A stretch of DNA of 64,000 nt from Paralvinella palmiformis (GCA_025642065.1 JAODUP010000356.1:268501-332500), one strand, 5' to 3'. Positions 35,827 through 47,397 are shown, numbered from the stretch's first letter. Notes: a model not told the origin generated them from the sequence alone. A program made the numbers and translations.

Positions 35827-36587
35827 GTGTGTGTGTGTGTGCGTGTGTGTATAGGTGTGTCTGAGTACCTCTAGATATGTATATGTGTGAATGTGTATAT
35901 ATATATATATATATATGTGTGTGTGCGCGCGCGCCTGCGCGCGTGTGTGTGCATCTACTCTTACTCGCGTGCGTGTGTATATAAAAATTTTGCATACAAT
36001 TGTATATAAATGTTGTATCATTACAGGTAACGAGCTGATGCACAAGCTGACAAATGACGGACGTTCCTACACACTAAGAGTAGATCTGACAAATTATAAT
36101 AATCAATCTATTTATGCAAAATTCACTGGTTTCACAATTGCACCAGAGTCCTATAATTATCGATTACACTACACCGGCGTTGAGCCCCCCCCCCAAAGGC
36201 ACTGCTTGTGAGTGAATTAATATATTAATTTAAATGTTATAGTTAAATTGTTTTAAACGAAACACATTTCTATCACGTCGGCCATTTCTCTCCGTCACAG
36301 TTTTCGCAGAAAACGTCTTACTTTAGGTAACTGCTTAAATCGTCATTAAGTTTCGCTCGGTAATTACATAAAACAGATATAATACATGGTCCGTCTCTCG
36401 TTTTGGACAGCTCACTTTCTGTTATTCAATGAAGGCGGATTGCGACAACTCGTATTATGAACATTTCGCAAAAGAGTTTGAGGCTCCTTGGTGGCATTGT
36501 GACGACACATTCATAGCACTTACTGGCCATTATGGTGAAAGCGGTTATATCAGATCTGGTATCGGCATCAGATGGACAGACCCTTAG
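35164..36587 (+). pseudogene. Fibrinogen-related lectin-like gene, incomplete and frame-broken
   Basis: Exon 35164-35588 (acceptor TTTTCAG, donor GTATTT) encodes 141 codons with eight Cys, including GCWHNLYMM, RCSYVCRYSETC and SSWTLCYID, like the Cys-rich region before fibrinogen domains in molluscan lectins. Exon 36027-36207 begins GNELMHKLTNDGRSYTLRVD, the mid part of a fibrinogen-related domain. Exon 36411-36587 ends the domain (ADCDNSYYEHF, WWHCDD, GIRWTDP, stop 36585-36587). The first half of the fibrinogen domain, expected before GNE, is absent; only microsatellite lies there (35679-35960). Frames of the last two exons join only if the 10-bp poly-C at 36185-36194 gains one or loses two bases. 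Either a pseudogene or a gene damaged by assembly. Confidence 0.75.
35679..35962. repeat. Compound microsatellite (TCTG)n (TC)n (TATC)n (AT)n (GT)n
   Basis: Almost 300 bp of simple repeats in blocks between two exons of the fibrinogen-domain gene, at the position where the missing N-terminal half-domain exon would be expected. Confidence 0.95.
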
Positions 36588-37041
36588 AAAAGTTATCAAT
36601 ACGCCAAATATGCCGTTATGATGATCCGTTCGAATTAATGGGACGTCACGTGGTATTGGTGGCTAACCTAATGGGCAGGTTTCCGGCCTGTTTGTCTTAG
36701 TCGTAGATCGATTTAATTATTGGAAAATCAATTAGAACGTAAACTTTTCGCAATGGACATCCATCGTCAACGACGTTAATTAATATCAACTAAGGTTTAA
36801 TTACCTAGCTATCTGATATATTGTATTCATTAGGATGATACATTTTTCTTAGATCTTTTCTGTGATTATCATAATATATGTCTCTAATTTGTACTGTTCA
36901 TTCGATCAAGATCGAACCAGGACTAAAGTATTTTATTGTTTTATTTTCTCCACCATTCCAGTGATCATTAGCTCGTGCGTCTCGGCCACCATCATTTCTT
37001 GTAGTTAGCTTAGATTAGTTACTCTCCTCGAAATATGGTAA

Positions 37042-37090
37042 TAAAGATAATAAGTGTTAATAAAGACAATAAATGTTGTAAATAAAATAT
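37042..37090 (+). terminator. Cluster of AATAAA signals after the fibrinogen-domain gene
   Basis: AATAAA occurs four times within about 50 bp (near 37041, 37060, 37070 and 37083), some 460-500 bp after the stop codon. Plausible polyadenylation region. Confidence 0.45.
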
Positions 37091-37491
37091 GTATTGTGTC
37101 GAATTTCTTAATATATGTTGGTTAAACACTTTAATGTATAATTTTACATAAATGTTGTGTTTTGTCAGCACATTACACATCAATGTCCGGTTGAGTAGGT
37201 ATCCTCTTTAAAGGTGACGGGAAAAGAAATTTCACATTTAAGGTAACAAACAATTATTTTATTCCCTATCAGATGCACTAGCACACTCAAAACTATTCTA
37301 ACCACAACCTATCATATTTCCATTAAAATGCTCCCAAAGTCCTTAATTTCCGAACTTTCACGAGCCATTTCTAGTGTTTACTATACTCGCTAGGGGTTAT
37401 TGCGTGACGTCATCTTTGCTAAACATCACGCAGTACAGCAGTTTCTTTACAAGCGTTTTAACCAAGCGTTCTAACCAGTTCCGACGAAAGT

Positions 37492-37665
37492 TTTGACATT
37501 CTCAGAGATATCAAGCCATACAGCTTTGAAACACTTGCGAACAAGGTCACAGACAGTATTATTTGTGAGGAATTAGCTGCAGTAAGTGCAGATGTAAACC
37601 CAGAACAGCTACCTGTGGCGCCGACACCCGGCCCTGGTCGACAACAAGAGTTGGATTGGTGTGTA
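37492..37665 (+). pseudogene. Coding-like fragment ending in ELDWC
   Basis: An uninterrupted frame reads DILRDIKPYSFETLANKVTD, then a Glu/Ala-rich stretch, PTPGPGRQQELDWC and a donor-like GTGTAT. The pattern of an acidic, Pro-rich lead into D/E-W-C recalls multicopy invertebrate genes with a P2X7-C-terminus-like Cys-rich domain (WC-x-CG-x-C). The Cys-rich part itself is not found downstream, so the assignment is only a suggestion. Confidence 0.3.
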
Positions 37666-37899
37666 TTTGTTTATGTTAGAATAAGTTTAACTGATAAGTC
37701 AACACACTGGGCCTGAGTGTGGTATTTCCCTCTTCCTATCACATAACTTCATTTAAAATAAAGTGGCTTTTGTCTGTACACGGGGGCCCGGTGGATACAT
37801 GGGGCTCTTCCATATATGGCCTATACTAGTCTATGCAGAGATGTGCTGTTGTTGTTGTTTTTGATGGCACTTACACGACGGATATAATCATTGGTATTT

Positions 37900-38070
37900 G
37901 ATGTATGTTTCTTTGCCCAAGTGTATGCGACTCAATACACCATTTTATATGTTTAATAAAGACAATATGGAATACGTAACACAGATTAAACATGGCCACG
38001 TGGAGTGCTTGGGGTCTTTGTTTGACATTCCTAAGTTTTCCGAAGATTCTCGATTAAAGTTTCGGCCATG
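37900..38070 (+). repeat. Dispersed repeat, partner at 6600-6830
   Basis: Matches 6636-6795 from AATACACCATTTTA to TTCTCGATTAAAG in the same orientation. Here it carries a short open frame with no family resemblance. Confidence 0.6.
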
Positions 38071-40090
38071 TCAGAATTTAGGAAACCCTTTCCTGTGACC
38101 TTTAAACTTGTAGCTGCTGACAGTTGTGTCGTGGATCTTGTTCATATTCCATCTCGTATAGTTTCCGTTACGACAAATGTTGATAGTTATCACAATAAAT
38201 GGCTGTAAACACCGATTAGCTTTTTCGGTGTTTTTTTTTTTACAATTTGTTAAGAGTAGGAATCTAGACTATCCCTCCGCCCAATTGCCACCTAGCTTCC
38301 GAAGTTAGCTCCACTGGCGACAAGGTGCCCCATCAACAGTTTCTCTAATCTAACCCAATGGTTACTGGTTGCTAGAAACACACACACACACACACACACA
38401 CACGCGCGCGTATCATGTAACAGACCGTTGTTGTTGGTCTTAATACTGACAAAATAAACGATCTGTTATCAATATATCAAACTACCTAAATCTTTAGCAT
38501 TAAATATTGTAAACTCTACATCTTTCGCTGATAAATCTCGATTGATAAACATTGTCATGTTCTACGCTTGATGCTTTTAATTGTAGACAAAGGTATGTTA
38601 CCAATAAAGGTAGAGTAGGCTTTATTATTAAATAATGACTGCACGTTCTCAAACGTTGCATTAGTCGAATACCTATCTCCTTATACATTACACAATGAAC
38701 TAAAACTTTAATTTGTTAGTTTCTAGAAGACACCGACTGGTTCAGGTCGGTGACCTTGTTCAAGTATAAGACAAGGGATTCAAATAATTAAATATTGAGA
38801 TCCAGTATGATATTCGTAGTCGGGTACGAGTACAAACAATTATATCACACTAACCAATTAAAAGGCAGAGAAAGTGAATCAGCAATAACTCTTTTTTTGC
38901 TGACATATCAACTCTGCTCCCTAACTCATTCACACGCTTAGTCACCTAAATATTCAGTGACTGACTCACTCGTTCACCAAAACCACCGCTGTGCTTTGAT
39001 GGCACAGTGGGAGAGAGAGAGAGCTGCATTGCCAACTTTCACGTTAGAGTTCAAATCAAGTTGCCGTACCTGTATTTTCTGTATTCCCCTCCGCCATACG
39101 TCCAAAGTCTGACCAGCTGACATACTAAACTATCCACTCTCTCAGTCACTTATATAATCAGGAGGTTATTGCTCACCTGTTCACTCCTCGTACACAGGTA
39201 CGACGAAAGCTTTTAAATTAGCCTGTATTAGATTAATTCAGATTTGAGTATATGTATTGAAGTCGATAATACCTAATACCTCAATAATACGTTCATCACA
39301 TACAACAGCTCTGTAATTCGGTTGCATATCACAGGACGCGATGGCTATGTGTTTGAGTAACGCCTTGCGCCTACAATGGCACCAAGCGTTGTATGCTCCC
39401 TTGGGAGTTGATATGTCTGATTTGTGGAAACAGGTCTGAGTCAGGGATAATAATATTGTAAAGCGCCTTAGAACAGCTTCTAGCTGAATAGGGCGTTATA
39501 TAAGTGTCACACATTATATTATTATATCCTCACGAGTCATCCAAGGATAATGAACAACAGAGGTGAATATCCTGGCCATAACACGATCGTGTAAATAGCA
39601 TCGGAGAACAGTCGGATCTGGATTTGTCAAATCATTTCCTCCATCCTGCTTGATTCCGTAATTCTATGGCTTTCTGTCCGATATTATTTTCCGGAACATG
39701 ATCAGCGGGTATTCTTCAGAAGATGAGGATATTTCGGAGGAAATAATACTGGGATTTATCTTTATGAGTAATCCCCTGCTTCCATAAATAACACTAGGAG
39801 TGTCAATGTTCCGTCTTCTGAAACTGATAGAGAGAGTGTAATTTGTATTCCAAACTGGTCATTAATAATACTAGCCACGTCGCCCTACGAATCGGGTATA
39901 CACTAAAAGTTTATTAAAATATCATTTACCTTATTACTACTGCTACTGTTACCACCACAACAACCACTATCACAACAAGTGTAATCGACACTGCGATGAT
40001 CAATATAAGTTTATCTGCGACAACAATGGAAAAAGCACGGACAAAAAACAATCATGACAACATTATTTTTATGCCGAAGTAATATTATTA
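38071..40090. other. Intergenic sequence, with (AC)n at 38381-38408
   Basis: Contains an AC microsatellite and a retrotransposon tail at about 39410-39535. No gene recognised. A (GA)n run lies near 39012-39022. Confidence 0.4.
39410..39535 (+). mobile_element. L2/CR1-type 3' tail (LINE or SINE end)
   Basis: GTAAAGCGCCTTAGAACAGC, then AGGGCGTTATATAAGTG and TATTATATTATT match the widespread 3' end of L2-class LINEs and the SINEs that borrow it. Compare 45880-45945 and 55285-55350. Confidence 0.6.
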
Positions 40091-40530
40091 AGGTCAGCAT
40101 CTGAGGTGTCGAAATGTTTTATATACAGGTTTCTTTTGGACCACAGAAAATTACTGTTGAATGTAAACTGTGGTGTCAAAATAGTTTATGATATGTATGT
40201 AGCAAGTCACCATTGAACCACATGTACGTGTTGTTTGTTGCGAGCTGTGGTATCAAATGGTATGTTTTTTACGTGCTTCCGCTTTTTGTACGTAGCCTGC
40301 ATGTAGCCGCTTTCCTGTGGGCGTGACATATTTGTCGCGTACGAAAAGTGAATTACCCCCACAGGCTGATGAGTAGACCAGACACATGCAAAGTTTATCA
40401 ATATGTGGAGGTTGGAACATTTTATTTTTAGATTAATGTATGTATAGTTGTATTTAGATTTATGGAGGTAGGTTTCGAAGGATGTTTAGATATGTTGATA
40501 CTCTGTGCCTGTTGCCTCTTATATGTACCC
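40091..40530 (+). repeat. 430-bp direct duplication, copy 1
   Basis: AGGTCAGCATCTGAGGTGTC through GTGCCTGTTGCCTCTTA is repeated at 41712-42140 with small deletions. The copies start 1.62 kb apart. Confidence 0.92.
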
Positions 40531-41273
40531 AAAAAACGCACATTGCCCTGCCAGACATTTATCTATTTCCATCCAGATTCCTTATTACACCAATGAAAAA
40601 AGTTATGTCGTTATTACAACATGTTTGAGTTTATTAGCTTTGTTAGTATAATGTAGAATCTATATTGTTGTCCTCTTATGTGGTCTGGGGAAAAGATATT
40701 AATTCTACAATGCTGCTTGATGGATTTAACCCTGGAGTCGTTTGTTACTCCGGCAGGCATCTCCATGGGTATTAACTGCGGACAGAGTTTTTTTCCCCTA
40801 TTATGAGTAATTAGATTAACCCGATATAGGAAATTTTTTAAATGTATACATTTTAATCCCGACGTGTCATTCGCAGTATCGGAGATCTGCCTGAAATCCT
40901 TTTTTCTCGACCATGGGTCAAATAGATCAAGGGATAGGGGCTTTAATTTAGATCCCCCCAAACCCAACTGCATATACTTAGGGACACTAAATTAAGCGTG
41001 AATGAACGTTCCCTTAGTGATGAACGGAAACGTATGAGGGTTAGCTGTTAGGTTCGAGTAAATCATAGTATTTACTCAGGTTTGAGACGATATTTCGTTC
41101 TAGTCCAGTAATAATCCATTGTGCGGTATTGCTACTTTTTTTTATTTTAGTTTAATCGCTTTAGTGAGTCCATACTGTGTTAGTGTACATTCTCTTTGTT
41201 ATGAAGAAACTGTAATGTTTGTTAACACACTGAGGCTATATATAGGGCTTGAATTTTCACTTAGGTTAGAGTG
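40531..41273. other. Spacer between the direct duplications
   Basis: No coding or RNA feature recognised. An open frame at 40614-40973 on the minus strand has no family resemblance. Confidence 0.35.
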
Positions 41274-41625
41274 AGCTCCGGTGGCCTAGTGGTTAAGCAC
41301 CCGGCACTTGATGCCAACGGTCGCAAGTTCGAACCCCGTAAGAGGTCGAAACGTTTCCAGGGATTAATTTCTCGGCTCACTACATCGTGGGTGGCTGACC
41401 ACGTTAAATGGCGCTGCCGTCGCCACTGAATTATTTAAAATAAAGGGGGACGTTAAAACCCCCCTGGGGACGTAAACCACTCTGGCAGTGACCACCCTCA
41501 GTGTATTTCGGCTCCATCTTTCCGTACTGCTCCCCTGTGAGTGGTGGGGGAGGAGGTTTCTCAACCACTCGAACATAGAGGCTGTGCTGATTAAGCGACA
41601 GCCTGGGGATTCTCCCCGAACAACA
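41274..41625 (+). mobile_element. SINE family B, full length
   Basis: Best-preserved copy: GAGCTCCGGTGGCCTAGTGG, TTAAGCACCCGGCACTTG (A-box region), CGCAAGTTCGAACCCCG (B box), then the body and a tail with CCCCGAACAACAAAACCAAA. It lies between the two 430-bp direct duplications. Confidence 0.92.
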
Positions 41626-41711
41626 AAACCAAATTTGGTTAAAAGGGTTTACCCAAAGTTGATTATAAGGTTAATGGTGGTTTTTTGTTATTCGAACCCA
41701 GAATAAAGCTG

Positions 41712-42140
41712 AGGTCAGCATCTGAGGTGTCGAAATGTTTTATATACAGGTTTCTTTTGGACCACAGAAAATAAATTACTGTTGAATGTAAACTGTGGTG
41801 TCAAAATAGTTTATGATATGTATGTAGCAAGTCCCATTGAACCACACGCACGTGTTGTTTGTTGCGAGCTTGGTATCAAATGGTATTTTTTTTACGTGCT
41901 TGTTTTTGTACGTCCCTGTGCCTTTTCCTGTGGGCGTGACATATTTGTCGCGTACGAAAAGTGTTTCGGGTTTACGGGCTTGAGTGAAGACACATGCTAA
42001 TGAAAATTTATCAATATGTGGAGGTATGGAACATTTTATTTTTAGATTAATGTATGTATAGTTGTATTTAATTTATGGAGGTAGGTTTCGAAGGATGTTT
42101 AGATATGTTGATGCTCTGTGCCTGTTGCCTCTTACTATGT
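41712..42140 (+). repeat. 430-bp direct duplication, copy 2
   Basis: Near-identical to 40091-40530; shorter by small deletions around the GTACGTGTTG and CTGTGGGCGTGAC segments. Followed by (AC)n and (AT)n tracts at about 42150-42200. Confidence 0.92.
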
Positions 42141-42145
42141 CCCCT

Positions 42146-42182
<37 letters not shown>

Positions 42183-42357
42183 CACATATATATATATATA
42201 CAAAAAAACATGTATTATAGAAAAAATAACTCTAAAAGTTGATTTGGCCAGTTTGACAAAGTAGAAGATATTTCGGCCCAACAGTGAGTCATTTAACTAA
42301 TTAAAAGCTAAACATCTGTTATTATGATCATAGCGAAATATACTTTTTATATTCCAG

Positions 42358-42625
42358 AAGTCGACTGCATACAATCAAAATCTTGCGAAGCTCTACTTAA
42401 TACTTTCTGCTCCTCGTTACCATACAATCAAGCGATATTTCCTAATTCGTTGGGACACCAATCACTCGAGGCAACACTGAGAGCTACGGAAAGGGACATT
42501 TCAGCGATAGACCAAGAACAATGTGATTCCTTCCTTTCTGGCTTTCTGTGTTCACTTTATTTTCCGGTTTGTTCCGACTTAAGTAAACCAGTTCTTCCGT
42601 GTCGACAACTCTGTGAGAGTACTAA
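42358..42625 (+). CDS. Frizzled cysteine-rich domain exon (gene otherwise unseen)
   Basis: After acceptor TATTCCAG the frame reads CIQSKSCEALLNTFCSSLPY then NQAIFPNSLGHQS, QCDSFLSGFLCSLYFPVC and LPCRQLCES, the ordered Cys pattern of a Frizzled CRD, which binds Wnt or lipid ligands outside the cell. Nine Cys are visible, so the domain is nearly complete; the last Cys would be in the next exon. The donor is either GTACTA at 42619 or GTTAGA at 42626. The following bases are TATC/AT microsatellite and cannot be coding. No flanking exons of a Frizzled receptor, sFRP or other CRD protein were found, so the gene may extend over distance or be a relic. Confidence 0.75.
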
Positions 42626-42633
42626 GTTAGAAT

Positions 42634-42750
42634 ATATATTCTATCTATATCTATCTATTTATCTATCACTATCCATCTTTCCATATCTACCCATCTATAT
42701 CTATCCATCTAAATATCTATCTATCAATATCTACTTAGTTATATATATAT
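42634..42750. repeat. (TATC)n and (AT)n microsatellite
   Basis: Imperfect TATC/CATC tetranucleotides pass into an AT tract directly after the Frizzled-domain exon. Confidence 0.9.
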
Positions 42751-43029
42751 ATTATATATATTTTTTTTGTGTGTGTTTTTATTGTATTTTAAATTGTTTT
42801 ATAGTTTTTTAAAACACATTTATTATTAATTTATTTATTTCACGTTCTTTTATTATGACGTAGTTGACGTAGCTGAGTGACGCAATTGAAATGCGTAAAG
42901 GCGAATTTGACATAGGGCGAAAATAAGTAAAGTGTGCATTTACTGGTATCATAGCCTAATATTGTTAATGAAATGGATTTACTGAAGCGGCATTCATGAG
43001 ACATGAATCAAAGACAGGGACGGCTGTTT

Positions 43030-43378
43030 GTTTGTTTTTCGGGGAGAATCCCCAGGCTGCCGCTTATTCGGCACAGCCTCTATGTTGGAGTGGTTGAGAA
43101 ACCCCTCCCCCACCACTCACAGGGGAGCAGTACGGAAAGATGGAGCGGAATACCCTGAGGGTGATCACTGCCAGAATGCTTTACGTCCTCGGGGGGTTTA
43201 ACGTCCCCCTTTATTTTAAATAATTCAGTGGAGACGGCAGCGCCATTTAACGTGGTCAACCACCCACGATGTAGTGAGCCGAGAAATTAATCCCTGGAAA
43301 AATTTCGACCTCTTGCGGGGTTCGAACCTGTGACCGTTGGCACCAAGTGCCGGGTGCTTAACGGCTAGGGCACTACAG
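43030..43378 (-). mobile_element. SINE family B, full length, minus strand
   Basis: Reverse complement gives TAGCCGTTAAGCACCCGGCA, GGTCACAGGTTCGAACCCCG, the body, and a tail ending CCCCGAAAAACAAACAAACA. It ends at the start of the LINE fragment. Confidence 0.9.
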
Positions 43379-43385
43379 GATGTGA

Positions 43386-45945
43386 AATGAAATGGATAAA
43401 AAAAATGTTGGATATGTGACACCGTCTGGTTATAAATTTCGTCACAAAGCCCGCACAGGTAAGAGAGGTGGAGGGGTAGGCATTATGTATCGCGATGATA
43501 TCAGACTTGATATGCATTCAACCATTAAGGCCAAGTCGTACGAAAGTGTCCATGTTACGCTGACTGTTGGTGGGTCCAGTGTTCCCATCATCATCATCAT
43601 CATATATCGCCTCCATCCGGCTAAGAAGAGCAAGGTAAAGAGCTCGGACCTTTACGCTGAATTTGCCACTCTCATCGATGAGTTGTCTTCTATATCAGAT
43701 GAGGTAATCATTGCTGGTGAATACAGTATACACTGGGACACACCAACAGAAACTGAGACCAAACATCTAGTGGAACTTCTACGTTCTACCAACATGGTTC
43801 AACATGTGAAAGAAAGAACACACATATCGGGTCATATCATCGACCTAGTAGTAACACGCGAGGGTCAAAATATATTGGGTAATCTACAGGTATTGTCCAT
43901 GCTATCTGATCACTTTGTAGTCCCGGCTGACTTACGGGTGTCTCGTCCTCGAGAGAAAACTGTTTCCTACCGGAAATATGATGCAATCAACATGGACGAT
44001 TTCTCATGGACTCGTGGTACATCAACATATGTATGGGGAGGCTAGAAATCGAGTGGGTGATCTTATCGATCACGCAAAGAGTAAATATTACAATGACAAA
44101 ATAGTTCAGTGTGGTGGTGACCAGAGTACCATTTTAAAGGTAGTGGATAGTATTTCACGTCGTAGATCGGTTGTTTTTCCCATTTGTGTTTCGAATCAGG
44201 AAATGGCACAGAACTTGTTAGAGTTCTTTCGTGATAAGCTAGCCCAAATTAGAAATGGACTAGAGTCAGTATCACTCGATAATCCACAATTCTCTGTTAC
44301 TGACACGGATAAAATCATAGATTTAGTTTTCGAACGATTCCAGCCTGTTACAGAGGAACAGATGCGCAAGATAGTAGTTAAGCTTTCGAGTGCTATATGT
44401 GGGCTAGATCCAATACCAACACAAATGCTTAAAATATGCATCAGCTCTTTAAGTCCCATATTAACAAAGATTAACAACACCTCATTAAGTAATGGGATTT
44501 TCCCGACAAGTCTGAAAGTTGCGAGGATTAAACCTCTCATAAAGAAATCCAATTTGGATCCGGAATAGCTTAAAAACTATCGACCTGTATCAAATAAAAG
44601 ACCATATGTTAGTACATGGACCTGACGAAAAGTCAGCATACAAAAGTGGGCATAGCACTGAGACAGCACTTTTGATTGAAAAACGACATGTTGATGACAA
44701 TCGATGGACGGAAGGCTGTGATTCTGGTTCTAATAGATTTATCGGCGGCATTCGACACTATTGATCATGAAATCATGTGTTGTAGACTGGAGAGACTCCT
44801 AGGGCTCGTATCTCGCTGCTCGGACTCAATGTGTATCTGCTGAAGAGTCTTTATCTGAAGTTCTGTGTTTGCTGTTCTGGGTGCCACAGGGATCAGTCCT
44901 GGGACCGATACTGTTCATCATCTATACTATGCCTTTGTCCAGAATACCACGATAATATGGAATACAGATACATATGTATGCAGATGATACTCAACTATAT
45001 GTGTCGTATGATGTCACTGACATGGAACAGAGATAAGAAGTTACTGAGCGTCTAGAAAATTGCATTAGTGACATACAGTCCTGGATGGTCACAAATAAAC
45101 TACAACTAAACAGCAACAGAACCGAGTTACTTGTATTAGCCTAATCCTATTTCAGCAAACACTCTAGTGACCTTCAACTTCAAACTGATAATAATTGGAT
45201 CTCACCTAGTGACCCTGCCAAAAATCTTGGTATACTCTTCGACCAACATCTGAACATGGAGACTCATGTGGCTGGTATCTGCAAGGCGTCCTATTTTCAC
45301 ATACGGAACATCAGGAGCTTAAAGTCCATACTTACCCATGATGCACTTATTTCTGTGGTCCATGCCTTTATTACATCACGGTTAGATTACTGTAATTCCC
45401 TTCTTCTCGGCTTGTCTGATAAATTGCTTCAAAGGTTGCAACGGATTCAAAACATTGCAGCTAGGATAGTCACAGGGTGTCGGAAGTATGATTACATCAC
45501 TCCGATATTGAAGGAGCTTCACTGGCTTCCAGTAATTAAACGGATTCAATTCAAGACACTCATGATCACATAGAAGGCGTTAAATGGTCAAGCACCGATA
45601 TATTTGACAGAACTTCTCCATGGGAAGGCTAACACTCGAACACTAAGATCATCTGATGAACTGATCCTTGCCGTTCCTAAATACAAACTTATGGAATGAA
45701 TGCTTTTAGTGTTGCTGCAGCAACATTGTGGAATAAGCTGCCTAGTCATATTAGAAATTCTAAGTCACTAAATGTTTTTTTAAACATGTTAAAACATTAC
45801 TATTCAAACAATATTTTAATTGTTAATGTACTCATTATATTTAGTGATTTTGTTAACCATCCTTTTCTTTATTGTACAGCGCCTCAGAACAGGGTTACCT
45901 GGTTTTGGCGCTTTATAAATATACATTATTATTATTATAAGTTTT
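43386..45945 (+). mobile_element. L2/CR1-like LINE, 5'-truncated and frame-broken
   Basis: Order: endonuclease remnant (frame 43392-44045; DEVIIAGEYSIHWD, TRTHISGHIIDLV-like, SDHFVV), linker (44038-44566; CGLDPIPTQMLK, FPTSLKVARIKPLIKK), stop at 44566, NYRPVS, motif A DLSAAFDTIDHE near 44738, VPQGSVLGPILFIIY near 44880, YADDTQLYV at 44977, thumb (45256-45573; SRLDYCNSLLLGL, RIQNIAARIVTG, LHWLPV), then 3' tail GCGCTTTATAAATATACATT with (ATT)n. At least three frame breaks separate these parts. The L2 tail and thumb motifs support an L2/CR1 placement. The endonuclease start is lost at the SINE boundary. Confidence 0.88.
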
Positions 45946-47095
45946 CTTATTTATCAATCAATGTTTATTTACACTGACACGGTATCTTTTGCTTCCGATT
46001 TGAGTCTTTTGTTTATGTTCCTATGTAAATTTGGATCGCGGGGGATACTTCTATTACATTATGCCATCTGTGGAAATAGGGTAGGCGAAAGCTGTTACTG
46101 TACAGACAGCGCAAATTCTATATACATCATTGACACATTGGGGAAAGGAGTTTAATATTTTGTCACAAAATAACGTGTAATAATAATAGTGATAATAATA
46201 GTGATAATAATAATAATAATAATGACGAAGACGACGATGATAATGATGATCATAATAATAATAATAATAATAATAATAACGACGACGACGATGATAATGA
46301 TGATCATAACAACAACAACAAAAACAACAACAACAATAATAAGGGGCGCTGTGAAAGGGGTTTACCATTAGTGACGTCATAATTGGGCAAAGCCGTTTGT
46401 ATTCATCGAGTCCTTGAATATCCAGTGCAATACGACGTCTCCAGGCTTTTATCAAAACATAAATATTGGTCGAGAAAAACAAATATTAATAATTATAATA
46501 GTTTTCAGGCGAACCTCGAGACCCAAAGCACGGATCTTATAAATATAGCTGTAATTAATACATATAACCATTAACACATTTTTCAATGTTAAATCACGAG
46601 CCCCTTTATATGCCTCTTTAAAATAAATAGCAGATAAATCGTAACTGATCTGTTGGCATCAAACGTAACATCGCAGTTTGCGCAGAAGAGCAATCATTAT
46701 TGCTGGCATCAGTGTGGGCTGAAGGTCAGGCTAAGTTCACATGATATTTCATTGGATTTCTACCCGCAGAAATAAACTTCCCCGCGCTATTGATAAGATC
46801 CGTATTTTGGGGGATTCATGTTAACTGCGGACCATCATATGGCTCTCAAGCCAAAATATGATTGATGATGTATTATTAAAGCCTGAGAATAAAAAATATT
46901 ATTAATAAACAGCTAGACACCAGATGTTGATTTTCTTTAAGAATTCATGCAAACATTCTCAACCAATGAAGGCTTAATATCTAGGTGTACCTAAAAATGT
47001 CTTTCAAACATCACAGTTTCAATTAAATAGGATTTTTCTATTCTTTACATGCAATGAAACGTAAAATTTAAATGTCCCTTATTTACGGCAACTCT
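45946..47095. other. Intergenic sequence with trinucleotide microsatellite
   Basis: An (ATA)n/(ACG)n/(ACA)n tract spans about 46178-46345 and explains the open frames on both strands there. No gene recognised in the rest. Confidence 0.5.
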
Positions 47096-47099
47096 TGGG

Positions 47100-47240
47100 C
47101 ACCACCGTAGTCTAAAGTACTGTGGCAAATAGAGAGATGAAACATCCTTCGGCCAATGCCGAGCCGGGATTTGAAAACCAGGAGTTATAGGCGCGTGGTC
47201 AACTACGCAACTAGTTAAGCTACAGAAACGCCCCTACATG
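47100..47240 (-). mobile_element. SINE family A-like copy, minus strand
   Basis: Plus strand shows GAGCCGGGATTTGAAAACC (reversed B box) and GGTCAACTACGCAACTAGTT (reversed A-box region). The body is short and diverged. Confidence 0.55.
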
Positions 47241-47357
47241 CAGTGAAAATTATGATCTCTTAATATCCGTTTCTGAATGTTTTAAAACGAATTTCAGTTT
47301 GTAATTTAAAAGCTTTTGATATGCCTAATATTTCATTAAAATATTAAACCTATTAGT

Positions 47358-47362
<5 letters not shown>

Positions 47363-47397
<35 letters not shown>

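Noticed and set aside
35660..36045. Open frames rich in Ser-Leu or Thr-His
   Set aside because: Translation of (TC)n, (GT)n and (AT)n tracts on both strands.
41280..41345. Functional tRNA gene
   Set aside because: A- and B-box-like sequences are present, but no cloverleaf acceptor stem is formed and the same head occurs in several SINE copies with a common non-tRNA body.
40091..42140. LTR retrotransposon with 430-bp terminal repeats
   Set aside because: No TG...CA ends, no primer-binding or polypurine site recognised, and no gag/pol coding in the 1.2-kb interior.
46054..46482. 142-codon minus-strand frame rich in Tyr
   Set aside because: Derived from the (ATA)n/(ACG)n microsatellite.
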